Part shown: piece after piece, positions 49,901-61,900 of the stretch
Layout of the letters: every line of letters starts with the position of its first letter
Numbering within the stretch: position 1 is the stretch's first letter
DNA from: Eudorina sp. 2006-703-Eu-15
Lineage: Eukaryota; Chlorophyta; Chlorophyceae; Chlamydomonadales; Volvocaceae
Assembly: GCA_003117195.1 (NCBI GenBank)
Contig: BDSI01000192.1
Span: forward strand, 1 to 64,000
Direction of reading: 5' to 3'
Length of the DNA: 64,000 nucleotides
Translations under genes and position numbers: made by a program
Notes under the pieces: model-generated
What the model saw: the letters and a program-made list of their open reading frames with translations, nothing else
Databases searched by the model: none
Told to the model about the DNA's origin: nothing

Positions 49901-52900
49901 CGCTACCCACCCATTGGGCCGACCCTCATATGGCCGCATTCGACGGCCCCGTACACCCCGATGCACTCCACACAGCCGACATTGGGCGGTCTGCCCTGCC
50001 GCCGTCCGCGGAGGCCTGCATGTGCGGCGTCAGCGCCTTCGCCTTCCAGGGCACCAACGCGCACGTGCTGGTGGCGGCGGGCAGCGCCAGCGGCGGAGGC
50101 GGCGACGGCAGTGGCGGTGATTCGTCTTCGTCTGAGCTACTGCCGTGGCGCAAGCGGCACCACTGGCTTCAGCCGGTCGCCAACACGCTGGTGCAGGCCG
50201 TCTCCCTGCCACCCGCCGGCGGCCTGGCCCGTACTGCGGTCTTTGAGTGCCGTATCACCCGTACATCCCGACTGTCGTACCTGTGGGACCACTGCGTGCG
50301 CGGCCGGTCCGTGTTTCCCGGAGCTGGGTTCCTGGAGATGGCCGCCGGCTGCGTCGCGACCCTCGCGGCCAGCAGTGGCAGCGGCACCGGCCGCGGCGGC
50401 GGCGGCGCGGGTCAGCTGGCCCCTGAGGTGGCGTTGGCGGACGCCACCATTCCGGCGCCGCTGGTGCTGCCGCAGGTGGACGGCGAGGCCGGCGGGGAGG
50501 TGCTGCTGCGGTGCGGGGTGTCGCTAGCGACGGGCCAGGTGGCCATCCGGTCGGAGGTCGCCCGCGGTCCCGTGGCGGGCCGCGGGAGCGGTGTCACGGC
50601 CACGGTGGTGCACTTCCGCGCCGTGGCGACTTCTGCGGTGGACGTCACGGACAGCTCCAGGGGCGGCAGCGCCGCCTCTGCGGTCCAGGCCGCAGATGAG
50701 CAGCGCCGGCTCTGCGCACTCGGTGGGCTGCTCCTCAGCTTCCAGAAGCCCAGCAGCAGCAGCGGCGCCGCGGCGTCGCCCATGTCTTCGCTGGCGTCCC
50801 GGTCTGTGTCTGTGGCCGGCAGCACCCTGGCTCGCCTGGAGCCGCCGGCGGACTGCAGCGGCACGCTGCTGCACCCCGCGCTGCTGGACTGCAGCCTGCA
50901 GGCGGGCGCAGTGCCGGTGACGCCGGGCGAGACGGCCGTGCTGCGTGTCCCCGCCGCCGTGGGCCTGGTGCGTGTCCCGCTGGCAGATGCGGAGGCGACA
51001 GCAGGCGTGGGCGCCACGCGGGCGGAGCCCGGCAAGCTGGCTTCCTGGGTGACGGTCACTGCTGCCCGCACCGCTGCCGCCGCCGCCACCCGGACCTCCA
51101 GGGAGGTGGAGCTGGACTACACTGTGACCAGCGGCGACGGGTCGGCGGTGTGCGGCGTGTCCCGACTGGTCGCGAAGGAGATCGGGGGGGCTGCAGCCGC
51201 GCCAGCACCTGCAGGCGACGCGGCAGCGGCAGCCGCCACGGCCAAGCGGCAGTCCGCGGCCGAGGCTGCCGCCTCGTCGGATGGGGTCGGCATACTGTAT
51301 CGAACGCGGATGGCGATCAGCGAGCCGGCGGGAGAGCGGGGAACTCCGGAGTCGGCTCCCGGTGGTTTGGAGATGGCCGCCGGAGAGGCGTCAGCGATGC
51401 CGGCGCTGCTGGCGGCGTTGCAGGTGCTGGCCGCGACCCCGCGGACCAGGGCACTCAGGCTCTCAAGCCGCAGCAGGGGAGCGTCACGGCGCGTGGCATC
51501 CCCAGCCGCAGCAATCACTGGCAGCGCCGAGCGGGGAATGCTGCGCGCCGCGGCCTTGGAGCAGAGCGGGCGTGAGGTCGGGGTGGAGGTGACTGACGAC
51601 GTATGCGCTTCGAGCAGTGCGGACATGTCATCGCAAAGCAGCGGCGGTTGTCTCCGACTGGAGCCCGAGGGAACATTGAGAAGCGACCCATGGGACGTGC
51701 ACGGCATCCACGTCTCCGACGGCTCGCTGTCCTTGCCGCTCCTGGAGCGCTCAGATGCTGCGGACTCCTTTGCCGACGAGGTGGACTTCCAGCTGGTTCC
51801 GCGGCCGCGGGGCGCCCTGGGCAACCTGGTGCCGCAGCCCCTGCCGGCGCCCGTCGCGGGGAGTGGTGCGGTGCCGGCCGGCAAGGTGGCGCTGAGGGTG
51901 CGGGCCGTGGGCCTCAACTTCCGCGATGTGCTCAACGTGCTGGGCATGTACCCGGGCGACCCGGGGGCGCCGGGCGGAGACTGCGCGGGTGTAGTGGTGG
52001 CGGCAGGTGACGGCGCGGGGGCGGAGGTGCTGCCGCCCGGCACGGCCGTGTTCGGTCTGGCCGCCGGCAGCCTGGGCACCCTGGTGCACAGCAGCCCGCA
52101 CACGCTGGTGGCGATGCCGCCGTGCCTGAGCTTCGAGGAGGCGGCCACCATGCCCACCGTCTTCATCACAGCGCACCAGGTGTTTGGCGACGCGGCCGGG
52201 CTGCGCCCCGGCGAGCGTGTGCTGGTGCACGGCGCGGCGGGGGGCGTGGGCCTGGCCTCGCTGCAGGTGGTGGGCGCGCTGGGCGGCGAGGTGGTGGCCA
52301 CCGCCGGCAGCCCGTCCAAGCGCACGCTGCTCCGCGGGCTGGGTGTACGACACGTGTCGACCAGCCGCGACTTGGGCTTTGTGGAGGAGCTGACGGCGCG
52401 CGGCATCGCGGGCGTCGCCGGCGGCTGCGTGGACGTGGCTCTGAACACGCTGACCAGCCCCGGCCTGGTGTCCGCGACGCTGAGCCTTCTCCGGCGCGGC
52501 GGTCGGTTCGTGGAGATCAGCAAGCGCGACATCTTCTCCGTGTCCCGGCTGCAGAGCGAGCGGCCTGATGTGTCCGCGGGCTTCGTGGCGGTGGACTTCC
52601 TGCCCGACGCCGCGGTGCAGTCCGCCATGCTGCGTGTGGCCGCGGGCGTCAGTCGGGGCCAGCTGCGCCCGCTGCCGCTGGCCGCACACAGCCTGGGCAA
52701 CGTGGCTGCGGCGCTGCGCCAGATGTCGCAGGCGCGGCACGTGGGCAAGGTGGTGGTGTTCAACCCGCAGCAGCAGCCTCTGCGCAGCCCCGCCGGCCGC
52801 ATTGTGATCAGCGGCGGCCTGGGTTCCCTTGGCCTGTTGCTGGCGGGCTGGCTGGGTCGTCAGCACGCGGGCTGTCGTATCCAGCTGCTGGGCCGCTCGG

Positions 52901-55900
52901 GCCGGGCCGAGGGCATCGCCTCCGAGGCCACGCTGCAGGGCTTGCTGTCCCAGTCGCAGGGCCTGGTGGAGGTCATGAAGGCGGATATCTCGAGCGCTGA
53001 GGACTGCGGCCTGGCCTTCGCGCCGACTGAGGCAGCCAGCCCGGTGCTGGCAGTGCTGCACGCCGGCGGGGTGCTGGCGGATGCGACCCTGCGCAACCAG
53101 ACGGCCGCCAGCGCCCGGCGTGTGTTCGCGCCCAAGCTGGCGCAGCTGTCTCGTTGGTCGGGGCTGGTATCTCAGCAGCCGGGTGCGGCACACGTGCTGT
53201 TCTCTTCGGTGGCCTCACTGCTGGGCTCGCCCGGCCAGGCCAACTACGCCGCCGCCAACGCGGGCCTGGACGCGGCCGCGTCTGCGCTGTCGGAGCGCGG
53301 GCTGGCCTTCGTCAGCGTGCAGTGGGGCGCGTGGGCGGGCGGCGGCATGGCGGCTCAGGACGCCCAGACGGCGGCGCGTGTGGAGCGGATGGGCATGTCG
53401 CTCATCCAGCCGCAGGGGGGGCTGGCGGCGCTGTGCTCGGTGCTTGAGACCTTCGCCCGTGCGCCGGCCACTGCCCCAGCCGTCGTGGCCGCGGTGCCGT
53501 TCAACTGGCCAACCTTCTTGCAACGCCAGGAGAGGAACCAGCCGACAAGTCTGTTTTCCGCTATGCAACCTGTCATGTCACCACACGAGGCGGACCGAGG
53601 CGGATCTCAGCCCCCTGTCCCTGCATCTCGGTCGATGCCCTCCACGGCGCAACCGAGCCCCCCTGCCCGTCAGCGGCCTGATCGGGCGTCACCGGGAGCT
53701 CCCCAGGTGGACGATATCCAGGCGCGCCTGCTCCAAGAAGTCCAGGATGCGGTGCGTGGCGTGGTGGGGTCGGCCGTGGCCCCCGACGCGCCGCTGATGG
53801 AGTCGGGTCTGGACAGCCTGGGGGCGGTGGAGCTGCGGAACGCGCTGGAGGGCCGGCTGGGGCTGCAGCTGCCGGGCACACTGGTCTTCGACTACCCCAC
53901 GCCGGCGGCCATCGCGGGCTATGTCGCCAGCCGCACGCCAGCCCCGACCGCTGCAGCCTCCGCGACCAACGCAGTGGGACTGCCTGTGACACAGGCGCAT
54001 CAGCAGCTTGGCGTGTTTACTGATGAAGCAGACTTGTTTGGGGATGTCTTTGCTGAGCCGCTGGCACTGACAACGGCCGCGGAGGGAGTTGCACCGTTGA
54101 CTGCCCTGGCTGCACGCCCGAGGGCTGGTGCGGCCCAGCATCGCGGCGCAGCGCCTGTCGGTGGCCTGGGCCCCGTGGCGGTGGTGGGCATGTCGCACCG
54201 GCTGCCCCGAGCGGACGGTGCACTGGGGAGCGTCAGCGGAAAGGACTTGCGTGACCTGGTGGACGGCGTCTGTCGGATCCCGATCAACAGGTGGGGCACA
54301 CACGGGTTGGAGCTGCTGCTGTGAGAGCTGCAGCTCTGTTGTCCATGGAACGTTGATTTGTGATTGCGATGCCGCCTTTGTTTCTACCAGGTATCGGAGG
54401 AGTAGAGCCCCGTACCTGAGCAGCCCTACCCTGACCCATAAACATGGCTGGTGTGCGGCACGGTAGAATATGGCACAATGGTATGGTCTGTCCACTCGCT
54501 GTTCACAGGTGGGATGTGGATGCGCTGGCGCCGCTGCTGGGCGGGGAGCAGCCGGTGCCCTTCGCGGCACTGCTGGCGGGAGCGGAGGCCTTCGACGCGG
54601 CGGCCTTCGGGCTCAGCCCCGCGGAGGCCGCCCTGATGGACCCACAGCAGCGGCTGCTGATGGAGGCCGCGGCCGACGCCCTGGCGGGTGGTGGTCTGCT
54701 GACGGCCCTGATGGAGGCCGCTGTCGGAACGGCCGGCGCCGCAGGGTGAGGAGCGATTGTGCGACTCGATGCAAACGTGCACGTGCAGCAACTCACAAAT
54801 CACCCCATGGGCGGCCGCAGGCCGTTGAGGGGCCTGGCCTGGGTTCCAGGGTTCCAGGGGATGTCAGTGCGTGAAGCACGCGGGCTTGGAGGGAGCTGCA
54901 GCTGTCTCCGGTGCATTATAATACCGTACCGGAGCGAGGTCCGCAGGGGTCACATCCGCCACCTCGTCTGTAAGGCGTGGCACCCATGTGGACCAGGTGG
55001 ACCGGGGGAAGAGAGGGCATCCTGTCCTCCTGGGATGGCGTCGCCGCCATGACCCTCCGGCCCTACCCCATGCACGCAACCCACCAGCCAACCCACCAGC
55101 CAACCCACCAGCCAACCCACTAGCCAACCCACCAGCCAACCCACCAGCCAACCCACCAGCCAACCCCAACCCTGTCGCTCTCTGCCGGCAGGTCCACTGT
55201 GGGCTCCTACGTGGGCATCTCCTCCCAGGACTACCGGGCCCTCACCAGCAGGTGGGTAGGGGAGCGGGCGGGCGGGCGGGCGGGCGGGCGGGGGTGATGT
55301 GGTGGTCGAGTTGAGGCGTCGGGATGTGGTACCTGCATGGGGTACCGTGCCCCTGGGAGGACACTACACAGAGTGGCTGCGGACAGCTGCGGTGCTGCGG
55401 GGTGACACCCAACATTGACATGTCTCCTCGCTACTTGTGCGGTGTTGCGCCCATCAGAGTGTGTACCATGGTCGTAGACGAAAGGCGGTTCCTGCCAGGA
55501 AGGTCCATCATCCATCCAGGATGGATGATGTGCCGGTGTGAAGACCAGGATGGATGATGTGCCGGGGTGAAGACCTGGAGGGATTCGGTGATGTGCCCCC
55601 GGGGCCCTGTCGTACCCTGTCGTACCGCAGAGTGGCGCCCGCGGCGACCGCTTTCAACGCCACGGCCTCTGCGCTGTCGGTGGCGTCCGGGCGGCTGTCG
55701 TACACCTTCGGCCTGCGCGGCCCCGCCGTCACCGTCGACACGGCCTGCTCCTCCAGTCTGGTAGCGGTGCACGCGGCCTTGACGGCCCTGGCGATGGGTG
55801 GCTGCGGCGCTGCTCTGGCGGCGGGCGTCAACCTGGCCGTGGCGCCGGTGAGCCCGCGGTGTCCGCTGGAAGCGGATGGCCTGCGCCACCGCATGATACT

Positions 55901-58900
55901 GATCTTCCCACTGACCATCCACCTGGCTTAAGGCCTATGCTGCGCCCCCTGGTGGTGCTCCGCTACCTGGGCCCCCGCGATGCCAAAAGATGCTGGAACA
56001 TCGGCAGTAGGCCAGGCAGAAGGCGTCTGCTTCTTTTGTTGTCTGCCTTGCTATAACGTCCCTCACAACAATCAGGGAAGCGGCGCGGTGATCCGCCGCA
56101 ACCCGGGTCACCCCACAGGACACCCCGCTCCACTTCCAGAGGGCGGGAATGCTGTCGCCCGAGGGCCGCTGCAAGACGCTGGACGCGGCGGCGGACGGCT
56201 ACGTGCGGGCGGAGGCGGTGGGGGCGCTCTGCCTGGCGCCGCTGGGCAATGCGGCGGAGGGGCCACTGGCGCGGCCGCTAGCCGTGCTGCTGGGCGCCGC
56301 AGTCAATCAGGACGGCCGCAGCAGCAGCCTCACTGCACCCAACGGCCCTGCACAGCAGGTAAGGCGTCGGAAGACACGCTTTGTGGTTGCAGCCTGTATG
56401 ATGCGGTCATGATGCAGATGCAGGTGCGGTCAGAAAGGCACCCTTCTGGTTGTCTGCAGCTTCGTCCCATCTAGGTGATAGGCCATATGGTGCATTGAGC
56501 GCTGCCCACCGACCGTCCTTGACCACCCACCCACCACAGGCTGTCATCCGCGCCGCCCTGTCCTCCGCGGACCTGTCTCCAGCCGCCGTGGCGGCGCTGT
56601 CCATGCACGGCACCGGCACTCCGTTGGGCGACCCCATCGAGGTCGGGGCCGTGGTGGCGGTGCTGGAACCGCAGGCCGCGGCCACAGCTGCCGCCGCCGC
56701 CGCGGCACCCGGCGCCTCGTTCGCCCTCCTGTCCTCTAAGTCTTGGTACGGCCACTCAGAGCCCGGCGCGGGCGTGGTGGGTATCATACACGCCCAAGTA
56801 GCGCTGAGCCAGGCGTCGGCGCTGCCGCTGGGCCACCTGCGGACCCTGAACCCGCTCGTGGGCAACGCACTGCTTGAGATGTCGGCTGCAGCCGCTCCAG
56901 GGAGCGGAGGCACCGCCTGGCAGCTGCCCCTGGAGGCCCAGCCGCTCGGCGGCTGCCTCAGCCGCGGCGCTGGCCCCCAGGCATCCTTGGAGTCCGTCGT
57001 CGCGGGCGTCAGCGCCTTCGCGTTCCAGGGCACCAACGCCCATGTGCTGCTGTCCGCGGCAGCCGACGGCAGTGATGTGGTCGTCGACACCGGCGGTCGG
57101 CGGGCGGCGGTCGCCGCTGCGCGGTCCGCGGCTGCCGGTGCCGGCAACACCATCTGGGAGCGGCGACGCCTCTGGGTCGTGCCGCCGCTGAGCGCCATGC
57201 TGGGTGCTGCGTCGGTGGCTAGCAGCAGCAAGAGCCACAGCGGTGGCGGCAAGTGCACATTCGAGGTCGCCATCGGCGCCTCCCGGCACCTCGCCTTCCT
57301 GCTTGACCACCGTGTCGACGGGCGGCCTGTCGTACCAGCGGCTGCCCTGCTGGAGATGGCGTCCGCCGCGACGGCGGTCACGCTGGGCGTCGGCACCGGC
57401 AGCGACGCGGCCGCCTTGGGCGGCGTCGCACTGGGCGGCGCCGGGTTGAGGGCCGCCGCTGCCGCTGCCCCGTCAGTGGCCCTCACTGACGTGCGCATCC
57501 ACACACCGGTGGTACTACTGGAGCCCACCGCGCGGGACCCCTCCAGCTTGGCGCTGCACTGCACAGTGGATGTGGCCAGCGGCAGCTTCCGCATCACCTC
57601 CACCAGCGGCGGCGACAGCGCAGGCGCCTCCGCCTCTGCCAAGCGCCGCCTCCACGTGACCGGCCACATTAGCTTAGTGGCCCCTGGGTCTCGATCTCTG
57701 CCAGGCGGCACTGTCGCAGCCCCTGATGCTGCCGCCCTTGATGCCGCCCCTGCCGGCTTTCACGCGGCAGGAAGCAGCACTGCCCGCCTGGCGGCGTTGT
57801 CACGCTTGCTGGCGTCCTGGTGGCCTGGTGGTGGCGAGTGCGGTGCTGCCTTTAACGACCCCAGGCCAGCCGCAGCCGGTATGCTGCAGCTCCCGCCGTC
57901 CGGAGCACCCGACTTCCTCGTCCATCCGGCGCTGCTGGACGCCTCCTTCCACCTGGGCGCTGTGCACCAGGCCCTCAACGGCCTGCTCCTGGTGCCGGCA
58001 GCGGTGGAGTGCCTGGTGGTGCCGCTGGCGGGTCCGCTGGCCCACGGCACCCGCCCCGCCTCGGCAGCCGGCGAGGCGGGCAATGCGGCGGACCCGGTGT
58101 CTGCTGGGGCCAGCCGCATGGTGGCGTGCGTGGCGCAGGCCGCTGCGGCAGCGGCGGGCGCAGCGGCGTCGAGCACGGACGTGCTGCTCGGGGCCACAGA
58201 GGGCACTGGAGCTGGAGTGGTGCTGCGGGGCTTGATAGCGAAGCCCATGGCTGCGACCCCGGCGGCGCCATCAGGAGCGGCAGCGGCCGCCGCAGGCACC
58301 GCTGGGACGTCGGACCCGGAGCGCAGCACCATCCTGTACGGCACGTGTTTGGTTGCTGAAGCGCCCGTGGGCGACGTGGCAGGAGAAGGCACCCGGCCGA
58401 GCTTCCGGTTGCGTCATCGGGGTTGTAGCAGCTGGAGTCCAGTGGCTGACCCGATCCTGGTGGACTACAGCCGAACGCTCTCACTGCTGCAACAGGCCGC
58501 TGGAGCCACGTCCGTACATGCTACCGCCGTACAGATGCCCGCAGCGTCTGCTGACGGCCTGTGCGGCCTGGTGCGTACCGCGGCCGCGGAGCAGCCCGCG
58601 CTGGGCGTCACCGCACGATTGGATGCGATGGCAGATGCCCTAACAATTGCGCCTGCAGCGTCATCACCAAGCGGCCTCCGACCCTCGGGTCTCACAATCC
58701 CGGGTGTCCAGCCTGAGCAGTACAGCACCGCCGCGGTGATCTCCGGACCCCGCCTACATGCGGCCCTGGAAATGGTCGCCGGCGCCGAGGTGGACTTCCA
58801 GCTGGTTCCGCGGCCGCGGGGCGCCCTGGGCAACCTGGTGCCGCAGCCCCTGCCGGCGCCCGTCGCGGGGAGTGGTGCGGTGCCGGCCGGCAAGGTGGCG

Positions 58901-61900
58901 CTGAGGGTGCGGGCCGTGGGCCTCAACTTCCGCGACGTGCTCAACGTGCTGGGCATGTACCCGGGCGACCCGGGGGCGCCGGGAGGAGATTGCGCGAGTG
59001 TAGTGGTGGCGGCGGGTGACGGCGCGGGTGCGGAGCTGCTGCCGCCCGGCACGGCCGTGTTCGGTCTGGCCGCCGGCAGCCTGGGCACCCTGGTGCACAG
59101 CAGCCCGCACACGCTGGTGGCGATGCCGCCGTGCCTGAGCTTCGAGGAGGCGGCCACCATGCCCACCGTCTTCATCACAGCGCACCAGGTGTTTGGCGAT
59201 GCGGCCGGGCTGCGCCCCGGCGAGCGTGTGCTGGTGCACGGCGCGGCGGGCGGCGTGGGCCTGGCCTCGCTGCAGGTGGTTGGCGCGCTGGGCGGCGAGG
59301 TGGTGGCCACCGCCGGCAGCCCGTCCAAGCGCGCGCTTCTCCGCGGGCTGGGTGTACGGCATGTCTCCACCAGCCGCGACCTGGGCTTTGTGGAGGAGCT
59401 GACGGCGCGCGGCATCGCGGGCGTCGCCGGCGGCTGCGTGGACGTGGCTCTGAACACGCTGACCAGCCCCGGCCTGGTGTCCGCGACGCTGAGCCTGCTC
59501 CGGCGCGGCGGTCGGTTCGTGGAGATCAGCAAGCGCGACATCTTCTCCGTGTCCCGGCTGCAGAGCGAGCGGCCTGATGTGTCCGCGGGCTTCGTGGCGG
59601 TGGACTTCCTGCCTGACGCCGCGGTGCAGTCCGCCATGCTGCGTGTGGCCGCGGGCGTCAGTCGGGGCCAGCTGCGCCCGCTGCCGCTGGCCGCACACAG
59701 CCTGCGCAACGTGGCCGCAGCGCTGCGCCAGATGTCGCAGGCACGGCACGTGGGCAAAGTGGTGGTGTTCAACCCGCAGCAGCAGCCTCTGAGCAGCCCC
59801 GCCGGCCGCGTTGTGATCAGCGGCGGCCTGGGTTCCCTTGGCCTGTTGCTGGCGGGCTGGCTGGGTTGTCAGCACGCGGGCTGCCGTATCCAGCTGCTGG
59901 GCCGCTCGGGCAGGGCCGAGGGCACAGCCTCCGAGGCCGCGCTGCAGGGCTTGCTGTCACAATCGCAGGGCCTGGTGGAGGTCATGAAGGCGGACATCTC
60001 GAGCGCTGAGGACTGCGGCCTGGCCTTCGCGCCGACTGAGGCAGCCAGCCCGGTGCTAGCGGTGCTGCACGCCGGCGGGGTGCTGGCGGATGCGACCCTG
60101 CGCAACCAGACCGCCGCCAGCGCCCGGCGTGTGTTCGCGCCCAAGCTGGCTCAGCTGTCTCGTTGGTCGGGGCTGGTATCGCAGCAGCCGGGTGCGGCGC
60201 ACGTGCTGTTCTCTTCGGTGGCCTCGCTGCTGGGCTCGCCCGGCCAGGCCAACTACGCCGCCGCCAACGCGGGCCTGGACGCGGCCGCGTCTGTGCTGTC
60301 GGAGCGGGGGCTGGCCTTCGTCAGCGTTCAGTGGGGCGCGTGGGCGGGCGGCGGCATGGCGGCTCAGGACGCCCAGACGGCGGCGCGTGTGGAGCGGATG
60401 GGCATGTCGCTGATCCAGCCGCAGCGGGGGCTGGCGGCGCTGTGCTCCGTGCTTGAGACCTTCGCCCGCGCGCCGGCCACTGCCCCAACCGTCGTGGCCG
60501 CGGTGCCGTTCAACTGGCCAACCTTCTTGCAACGCCGGCTTTCTGACTCGGCATCCAACTCTGTTCCAGCGTTCTTCACCGCCTTCGCTGACCGCATTAG
60601 CACTACCCTGGCGCCAAAGGCCATCAAGAGGCCCTCCCGGCCGTCCGCAGCTGCTGCATCACCCACCCGGCCGTCGCTTCGGTCGGCAGCCCGGCGGGCA
60701 AGCTCGCGCAGGCGGTCCGCCACCGCCACCACCACTGCCACCTCCGTGTCCTCTCATACAGCCATCCAGCAGCGGGTCCAGGAGTCAGTGGTCGCCATCC
60801 TGGGGGCATCCACCGCCGCGTCCCTGTCGCCGGAGGCGCCGCTGATGGAGGCGGGCTTGGACAGCCTGGGCGCGTCCGAGCTGCGGACGTCCCTGGAGTC
60901 GTCCTTTGGCGTGTCCCTGCCCAGCACCCTGGTGTTCGACCACCCCACCGTCGCCGCGATCGCGTCGTTTGTGCAGCAGCGCACTGCGGCAGCCCCTGGC
61001 GCAGTAACGGCGGCGGAGCAGGAGAACGCGGAGGCGGAGGTTCAGCTCAGCGGTGAGGCGGAAGACGAGGAGGACCGGGACCGGGTGCGCGGCAGGAGCC
61101 GGCAGTCGCGACAGCTGCGGCGCGGGACTGCTGCTGCCACTGCAAGCCGTCGTACCGTCCGACCAAGCCGCAGCCATCACGCCAGCTCACCACAGCCCGT
61201 CGGACAGCCGCGGCGTACAGACATCCCAGCAGGGCGGCACCAGGACGTGCGGCAACGTGTCGCTGATGCAGTGGCGGCGATCCTGGGTCAGGGCGCTGCA
61301 GCCGGGCTGTCGCCGGAGGCGCCGCTGATGGAGGCGGGCTTGGACAGCCTGGGCGCGTCCGAGCTGCGGACGTCCCTGGAGTCGTCCTTCGGCATGTCCC
61401 TGCCCAGCACCCTGGTCTTCGACCACCCTACAGTCGCCGCCATCTCTACCTTCATCTCCACCATCGTGCCTCCTGAGCGCTCTACACCGGCTGCCTCAGG
61501 CCGCTCCCTTGATGACTCCAACAGCGATCACGAGGAGCCGTACTTGTACTCGTACAGTTCCGATGTCAGCGCCATCAGCGGATCCGTGTTGTCCGCTTGG
61601 AGTGGCAGCAGTGCCATCGGCGCCCGGGCTGCGGCCGACAGGCTTCGGCTACCGATGGCCGGTGGTGCTGCTTCAATGCGCGGGCCCGCCACCACCACCA
61701 CGCTGGTGGGAATCGTGTCGCAGGCTTTCCGTCTCCCGCAGGACGTGGCCTCGGGGGCGGACCTGGCGGGCGCCACACACGCCTGCGACGCGATCAGCGG
61801 GGTGCCCCTGGAGCGATGGGACGTGGACAGCGGCTGGGTGACCGCCCTGTCCGCCGCCACTGCGGCCGGCGGCGGCGGCGGTGGCGGAGCCGCGGGCACG

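Larger units (their letters stand above)
54166..61470 (+). other. PKS module 4: KS-DH-ER-KR-ACP-ACP
   Basis: KS (54,166-57,060) is split by five introns. It has [30 protein letters not shown] and [14 protein letters not shown] (57,165-58,260) has [10 protein letters not shown] and [12 protein letters not shown] is at 58,793-59,766. KR (59,806-60,540) has GGLGSLG and QANYAAAN. Two ACPs follow (60,766-60,975 and 61,243-61,470), both with [11 protein letters not shown] and near-identical over 122 bp. The linkers before each ACP are rich in Ser, Arg and Pro. The DH-ER-KR-ACP part lies in one 5,656-bp exon. Confidence 0.88.

Noticed and set aside
51117..52802. 561-codon minus-strand open frame opposite PKS module 3 (and similar ones at 58,465-59,772, 45,475-46,674, 43,222-44,193)
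   Set aside because: These are antisense shadows of GC-rich coding DNA. The same antisense frame recurs opposite each copy of the ER block, and the plus strand has clear domain motifs.
55078..55166. A CRISPR-like array
   Set aside because: The 12-bp units abut without spacers and lie in an intron of a eukaryotic gene.
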